From assembly GCF_001050345.1 (NCBI RefSeq), contig NZ_LFMW01000016.1, positions 1-64,000 of the forward strand: 64,000 nucleotides of DNA. Direction: 5' to 3'. Numbering within the stretch: the stretch's first letter is position 1; every line of letters starts with the position of its first letter. The position numbers were made by a program, and so were the translations under genes. Below, in pieces: positions 59,960-64,000 of the stretch. This stretch comes from Pseudomonas fildesensis. Its GTDB lineage: Bacteria; Pseudomonadota; Gammaproteobacteria; Pseudomonadales; Pseudomonadaceae. The notes beneath the pieces were generated by a model. It searched no databases. It was not told where the DNA came from and worked only from the letters and a program-made list of their open reading frames with translations.

Positions 59960-60606
59960 GTGATTTTTCCTTCTGGGACATCGTACGCAACTTGCTCATC
60001 GGCCTGCAGTGGACCCTGTTGCTGTCGCTGGTGGCATTTGTGGGCGGCGGCCTGATCGGTTTGCTGGTGATGACGATGCGCATCAGCCGAAAAGCGTTCC
60101 CGCGTAATATCGCCCGTACCTATATCGAACTGTTCCAGGGCACGCCGCTACTGATGCAGCTCTTCCTGGTGTTTTTCGGTGTTGCCCTGCTCGGGGTGGA
60201 TATCTCGCCCTGGCTGGCGGCGGCGATTGCCTTGACCCTGTTTACCAGCGCTTACCTCGCCGAAATCTGGCGCGGTTGCGTCGAGTCCATCGCCCATGGG
60301 CAGTGGGAAGCGTCAGCCAGCCTGGCCCTGAACCCGCTTGAGCAACTGCGCTACGTGATCCTGCCCCAGGCCCTGCGGATTGCCGTGGCGCCCACCGTGG
60401 GTTTCTCGGTGCAGGTCGTCAAAGGCACCGCCGTGACCTCGATCATCGGCTTTACCGAACTGACCAAGACCGGCGGCATGCTCGCCAACGCCACATTCGA
60501 GCCCTTCATGGTCTACGGCCTGGTGGCCCTCGGTTACTTCCTGCTCTGTTACCCCTTGTCGCTCAGTGCGCGCTACCTGGAAAGGAGACTGCATGCCTCT
60601 GCTTAG
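59956..60606 (+). CDS. Polar amino-acid ABC transporter permease 2
   Basis: This 216-aa membrane protein is homologous to permease 1: YIELFQGTPLLMQLFLVFFGVALLG near residues 56-80 and CVESIAHGQWEASASLALNPLEQLRYVILPQALRIAVAP near 107-145. The start at 59956 overlaps permease 1 by 4 bases, and AGGAGC is upstream. Its 3' end overlaps the ATPase gene by 14 bases. The order binding protein, permease, permease, ATPase is standard for importers of this class. Confidence 0.92.
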   Translation: MSDFSFWDIVRNLLIGLQWTLLLSLVAFVGGGLIGLLVMTMRISRKAFPRNIARTYIELFQGTPLLMQLFLVFFGVALLGVDISPWLAAAIALTLFTSAYLAEIWRGCVESIAHGQWEASASLALNPLEQLRYVILPQALRIAVAPTVGFSVQVVKGTAVTSIIGFTELTKTGGMLANATFEPFMVYGLVALGYFLLCYPLSLSARYLERRLHASA

Positions 60607-61330
60607 AATTTCCGCCCTGCATAAGTATTACGGCGATCACCACGTACTCAAGGGCATCGACCTGACCGTAGAAGAAGGCCAGGTGGTGGCAATCATCGGC
60701 CGCAGCGGCTCGGGCAAATCCACCCTGCTGCGTACCCTCAATGGTCTGGAGTCGATCAACGATGGCGTCATCGAGGTCGATGGCGAATACCTCGACGCCG
60801 CCCGCGCCGACCTGCGCAGCCTGCGGCAGAAAGTCGGCATGGTATTCCAGCAGTTCAACCTGTTCCCGCACCTGACGGTGGGCGAGAACGTCATGCTCGC
60901 GCCGCAAGTCGTGCAAAAAGTGCCCAAGGCCAAGGCCGCACAGTTGGCGCGGCAGATGCTGGAGCGCGTCGGACTGGGCGAGAAGTTCGACGCCTTCCCC
61001 GATCGCCTGTCAGGTGGCCAGCAACAGCGCGTCGCGATTGCCCGGGCACTGGCGATGTCGCCCAAGGTGCTCTTGTGCGATGAAATCACCTCAGCCCTGG
61101 ACCCTGAACTGGTTAACGAAGTGCTCAGCGTGGTCCGCCAGCTTGCCAAAGACGGCATGACGCTGATCATGGTGACTCACGAAATGCGCTTTGCCCGCGA
61201 AGTGGGGGACAAATTGGTGTTCATGCACCAAGGAAAAGTGCATGAAGTGGGTGATCCAAAAATCCTGTTCGCCAACCCACAAACAACGGAACTGGCGAAC
61301 TTTATCCGCACCACCGAAGCCCCCGCCTGA
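60593..61330 (+). CDS. Polar amino-acid ABC transporter ATP-binding protein
   Basis: This 245-aa GlnQ-type ATPase has Walker A GRSGSGKST near residues 36-44, the Q-loop, the signature LSGGQQQRVAIARAL near 137-151 and Walker B VLLCDEITSALDPEL near 158-172, followed by VTHEMRFA. The start at 60593 overlaps permease 2 by 14 bases, with GGAG just upstream. It is the last gene of the operon. The fimbrial subunit gene ends only 4 bp away on the other strand, and no terminator is visible between them. Confidence 0.93.
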   Translation: MPLLRISALHKYYGDHHVLKGIDLTVEEGQVVAIIGRSGSGKSTLLRTLNGLESINDGVIEVDGEYLDAARADLRSLRQKVGMVFQQFNLFPHLTVGENVMLAPQVVQKVPKAKAAQLARQMLERVGLGEKFDAFPDRLSGGQQQRVAIARALAMSPKVLLCDEITSALDPELVNEVLSVVRQLAKDGMTLIMVTHEMRFAREVGDKLVFMHQGKVHEVGDPKILFANPQTTELANFIRTTEAPA

Positions 61331-61334
61331 CGGG

Positions 61335-61922
61335 TCAGCCAGCAGGCACCAGCTCGAATCGCCCGTTGCCTTCCAGCGTGGTTTTATCGCGAACAGCGGT
61401 AGCCGCGCTCGACAGCCAGGTGTCGACCTGCACCTGCGCAGAAAACGTGCGCCCCTTGGCCGGGAGACCGCCGGCCAACACCACCAGGGATTGGCCTGGT
61501 TGCAGTTGGCCTCCTCGGTCGGCGTGGTTATGCAGTTGCGCCAACTCGACGGGTTTGCCATCCAACTGGGGATGTTCAAGCGTCAGCCTGAAGGAGCCCT
61601 GACGGCCAAACCTGAAGCCTTGCCCATCCATCGCCACGCCCTGAAAACGCAGTGCAATCACGCTGGCCTCGGGGCATACGACATTCAGGCGCACCGTGCG
61701 CTTGCCCAGGAAAACACCCTGGCCTACAGGCTGCTCGCCTGTACGCAACGAACCGTAGTCGACAAGGGGTTGGCTCAACGACAAGCGGCAGCTTGCGGCA
61801 CTCGCTGGCGCCGGCAGCAGGCCCGCCAGCAGCCCAAAGGCTCCAAAGCCCACGGCCACAGACCAAGGCACGAAAGCCACCTTAGCGGCAGGTCGCGGAC
61901 ACGGTTTCGTAGAAGTGACCAT
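61335..61922 (-). CDS. Fimbrial (pilus subunit or tip) protein
   Basis: This is a 195-aa exported protein. A signal peptide with hydrophobic core (VAFVPWSVAVGFGAFGLLAGLLPAPASA) ends near residue 43, followed by SCRLSLSQPLVDYGSLRTGEQPVG with a Cys, then a second Cys (RLNVVCPEAS), consistent with the disulfide of an incomplete immunoglobulin fold pilin. The C-terminus has TTLEGNGRFELVPAG. I use the ATG at 61922 with GGAG 11 bases before it; the frame is open to 61958. It overlaps the usher stop by 41 bases. It is the last gene of a chaperone-usher cluster; the subunit class is uncertain. Confidence 0.75.
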   Translation of the reverse strand: MVTSTKPCPRPAAKVAFVPWSVAVGFGAFGLLAGLLPAPASAASCRLSLSQPLVDYGSLRTGEQPVGQGVFLGKRTVRLNVVCPEASVIALRFQGVAMDGQGFRFGRQGSFRLTLEHPQLDGKPVELAQLHNHADRGGQLQPGQSLVVLAGGLPAKGRTFSAQVQVDTWLSSAATAVRDKTTLEGNGRFELVPAG

Positions 61923-64000
61923 TATAAGTTTGCTCCGGAAGGTCGAATTGCAGTGCACAGTTCGTCGCGTTGGACGAGGACACTCTCAAGGTTTGTGGCG
62001 CCTCAACGTTGCTCAGGAAAATCATCCCATCCCCCACAACGGTGGTCAGCAGCTCGTTGCCCGCGCCCAGCACAGCGCCGCCTTGGGGCAAGGGCTTACC
62101 ATCCGCACCCGTGGCGCGCAGCAATACGCGGCGCACCTTGATCACTTCGAAGTCGACCTTGTTGAACGACCCACGCCCAGCCTCCAGCACCTGGGTGCCG
62201 TTTTTGATATCCACCTGCCTAGGCAGGCTTTTGCCTTCCAGTTCGAGCAGGCTGGTTTGATAGGCCGGCAAGCTGGCAATCACCGCCTGCCCCCACGGGT
62301 CAGTCCAGACCGGACCCTGAGGGGTAGCAATGCGGGCACCCGCAATGTCACCGACCGAGACAACACCAAAGGTATCCTCTACCCGATACGGCGACAGCGT
62401 GACCCCTTGTGAATGGGCGACAACCGCCCCTTGCAGTTGGCCGGTGTAGCTGGTGCTGGACGAGTCCCGATTGAGCCCCAACCCCACTTGGGCGTAGCGA
62501 GTAGTCGAGTTGACCGTACCGCCGACGGTGTGCTCGCGACGCTCACCCAGGTCTTGTTCGCTGCGCACCTGGTAGTTAAACGCTTCATCGATGCGTTCGT
62601 CATAGGTAGTGCCGATACTGGTGCGCTCACCCTGGCGTCGAGCGTAGGAACTGAGGGTACGGTCGCTGCCCAGCGGCACGCTGACTTGCAGTCGAATACC
62701 CAGGCCTTCGTCGTTCTTATCGCCATCGATAGTGCGGCTGGACTGGCCAACCTGGGAATCGACCGTGACACCCATGCTGGCGTACTTGAAGTTCTTGTTC
62801 CACGAGCCATAGACGTGCTGGGTAGTCTGACTGTTGAAATGGGCGCCCCGGGTGTAGCCAATCGAGAATCCGCCCAGTTGTGGGTCCAGCCAACTGAATC
62901 CTGCGGTGTACTGGTTCTTGAAACGCGCGTTTTCCACCTCTTTGATATCAGGGTTCACTGTATCGAGTACGTCACGATAGCCCGGCGTCTGCGTAGTCGC
63001 ACTCAAAGCCATCTGCACATTTGCAGCTATGCTGGCGCTAACGGAAATGCTGTTACGGGCACCCTGGATTTTTTGTGAATGATCGCGGGACAGATTGTTT
63101 CGCACACCAATGGAAAATCGCTGGGAAAAACTGCTGTCCAGCGCCAGGCCTACCGAGTTATAGCTATCGGTGCTCTGTACACCCGCGCTCAGCGCGCTGC
63201 CCTCGCCCACCGCCCAAGTACCACTGCCCATCGCCAGCATTGGCTCCTTGGCGCCTGCGCCTTCCACATCCCGGACCTTGCCCAGAGACGCCGTATAACC
63301 TGACTTGACGGGCACCGCCGCGCGGAAAGTCGCGGCCGGCACTACAAAACTGCGCTGCCCGCCACGGGTCTCGATAACCGTGACCTGAAGGTCACTGGTG
63401 CCATTGAGCAACGGTAGATTGGTCAGGGAAAAAGGCCCTTCCGGGACCATCGTGGTGTAGATCAGCGCGCCGGATTGCCTCACCTCCACCCGTGACTGGC
63501 TCAGGGCCTGCCCCTCGACAACCACGCCGCTGTTAACACCGCTGCTTTCAATACCATCGGGAAATAATTGCGCACCCGTCAGTTGAACACCGCCAAACAC
63601 CGGGTTATTCCCAGAAATCTGGCCGACTTGAAAGGTCGACGCCAACCGCACAAAATCCCGTTGCGCGTAGGCGTATAAGTGCTCAGCCGTTGTGCTACGG
63701 TCATTGGAAATATAAAGCTGGCGACTGCGGGCAATCCAATCACCAAAGTTGAAACCCACCTCCGTAGAGGCCGACAGGTAGCGATTGGTATCTTCCCTCG
63801 AATGACTGTTGACGGCCTGGATATCGTAATTGAGCAACGCCGCGGTCCCGCCGCGCGCGTAGCTGCCAGAACCTTGCTGGATATCCCGCAGAGCGTCCGT
63901 AGGCACCACCAGTGACACCTCCTCATTGCCGGGACGCAATGTGGTGATCGTCTTGGGGTAATCGGCGCGGAAGTCATAACAGGCGTGTTCCGGCGCGACG
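61882..64000 (-). CDS. Fimbrial outer-membrane usher protein (3' part)
   Basis: About 705 residues are present, from within the N-terminal region to the stop at 61882; the gene continues past 64000. This is a FimD-family usher that assembles and exports pilus subunits delivered by a chaperone. Features are DYPKTITTLRPGNEEVSLVVPTDAL near the start, GPFSLTNLPLLNGTSDLQVTVIETRGG (plug region), VKSGYTASLGKVRD, the long beta-barrel half, SLTPYRVED-like LSPYRVEDTFGVV, and the C-terminal domain closing with CALQFDLPEQTYNGHFYETVSATC, which carries the usual disulfide. The frame is open with no frameshift visible. A chaperone gene is expected upstream, outside the window. Confidence 0.9.
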   Translation of the reverse strand, partial: VAPEHACYDFRADYPKTITTLRPGNEEVSLVVPTDALRDIQQGSGSYARGGTAALLNYDIQAVNSHSREDTNRYLSASTEVGFNFGDWIARSRQLYISNDRSTTAEHLYAYAQRDFVRLASTFQVGQISGNNPVFGGVQLTGAQLFPDGIESSGVNSGVVVEGQALSQSRVEVRQSGALIYTTMVPEGPFSLTNLPLLNGTSDLQVTVIETRGGQRSFVVPAATFRAAVPVKSGYTASLGKVRDVEGAGAKEPMLAMGSGTWAVGEGSALSAGVQSTDSYNSVGLALDSSFSQRFSIGVRNNLSRDHSQKIQGARNSISVSASIAANVQMALSATTQTPGYRDVLDTVNPDIKEVENARFKNQYTAGFSWLDPQLGGFSIGYTRGAHFNSQTTQHVYGSWNKNFKYASMGVTVDSQVGQSSRTIDGDKNDEGLGIRLQVSVPLGSDRTLSSYARRQGERTSIGTTYDERIDEAFNYQVRSEQDLGERREHTVGGTVNSTTRYAQVGLGLNRDSSSTSYTGQLQGAVVAHSQGVTLSPYRVEDTFGVVSVGDIAGARIATPQGPVWTDPWGQAVIASLPAYQTSLLELEGKSLPRQVDIKNGTQVLEAGRGSFNKVDFEVIKVRRVLLRATGADGKPLPQGGAVLGAGNELLTTVVGDGMIFLSNVEAPQTLRVSSSNATNCALQFDLPEQTYNGHFYETVSATCR

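Noticed and set aside
61191..62141. 316-codon plus-strand frame across the ABC/fimbrial junction
   Set aside because: It overlaps the end of the ATPase gene out of frame and is antisense to the pilin and usher genes, both with good family features.

Overview
The window looks like core chromosome of a Pseudomonas of the fluorescens group. The evidence is high-GC coding sequence, pseudomonad-type gene order (spu polyamine cluster, ssuEADCBF-lsfA, argA-argE, gcvT-gcvH, ubiI-ubiH-pepP-ygfB, zapA-6S RNA-fau, rbbA cluster, glpT, ubiD, rho-trxA) and many REP/REPIN-type palindromes between genes. I see no tRNA, rRNA, CRISPR array, integrase or intact insertion sequence.

Layout. 1-8735: polyamine uptake and catabolism. 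On the minus strand run spuB (glutamylpolyamine synthetase), spuC (aminotransferase), spuD and spuE (putrescine- and spermidine-type binding proteins), spuF (ATPase) and the start of spuG (permease). A second synthetase, spuI, is divergent across a 607-bp spacer. 8742-18297: sulfur scavenging. It holds a TetR regulator, the full ssuEADCBF alkanesulfonate operon, the 1-Cys peroxiredoxin lsfA, an OprD-family porin and a decayed, solitary tauA. 18318-20898: arginine biosynthesis (argA, argE). 21057-29191: mixed genes, namely a CYTH/CHAD triphosphatase, an Lrp regulator, a small ACT-like protein, an orphan GspE/PilB ATPase, a stomatin-NfeD pair, a DUF2388 protein, an outer-membrane barrel and a DegT/ArnB-type aminotransferase. 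29292-30809: gcvT-gcvH without gcvP. 30966-33736: ferric-iron ABC binding protein and permease, split by a multi-hairpin repeat.

33867-38659: ubiquinone hydroxylases ubiI and ubiH, a thioesterase-like protein, pepP and a YgfB protein in a tight run. 38798-41017: a small coiled-coil protein, zapA, 6S RNA, fau, a 49-aa membrane protein and an EVE-domain protein. 41087-45884: HlyD/RbbA/ABC-2 permease operon. 46039-50784: a FliL-like protein, quinone oxidoreductase, glpT with two GlpR-like operators, chaC, an outer-membrane gene remnant and a PagP-like barrel. 50959-57415: a flavin/ferredoxin reductase overlapping ubiD, an SGNH acyltransferase, rho and trxA. 57537-61330: a GntR/FCD regulator and a divergent four-gene polar amino-acid ABC operon. 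61335-64000: the end of a chaperone-usher fimbrial cluster (subunit plus partial usher) that runs off the window.

Most of the window is conserved housekeeping and transport DNA, and I found no clear undescribed system. The points worth a second look are the solitary tauA pseudogene, missing spuA and gcvP partners, the Arg-to-Leu change in the orphan GspE ATPase, a long hairpin between spuD and spuE, phased A-tracts upstream of spuI, GlpR-like operators at glpT, a 49-aa conserved-looking membrane protein, and the density of REPIN-type repeats at gene boundaries.
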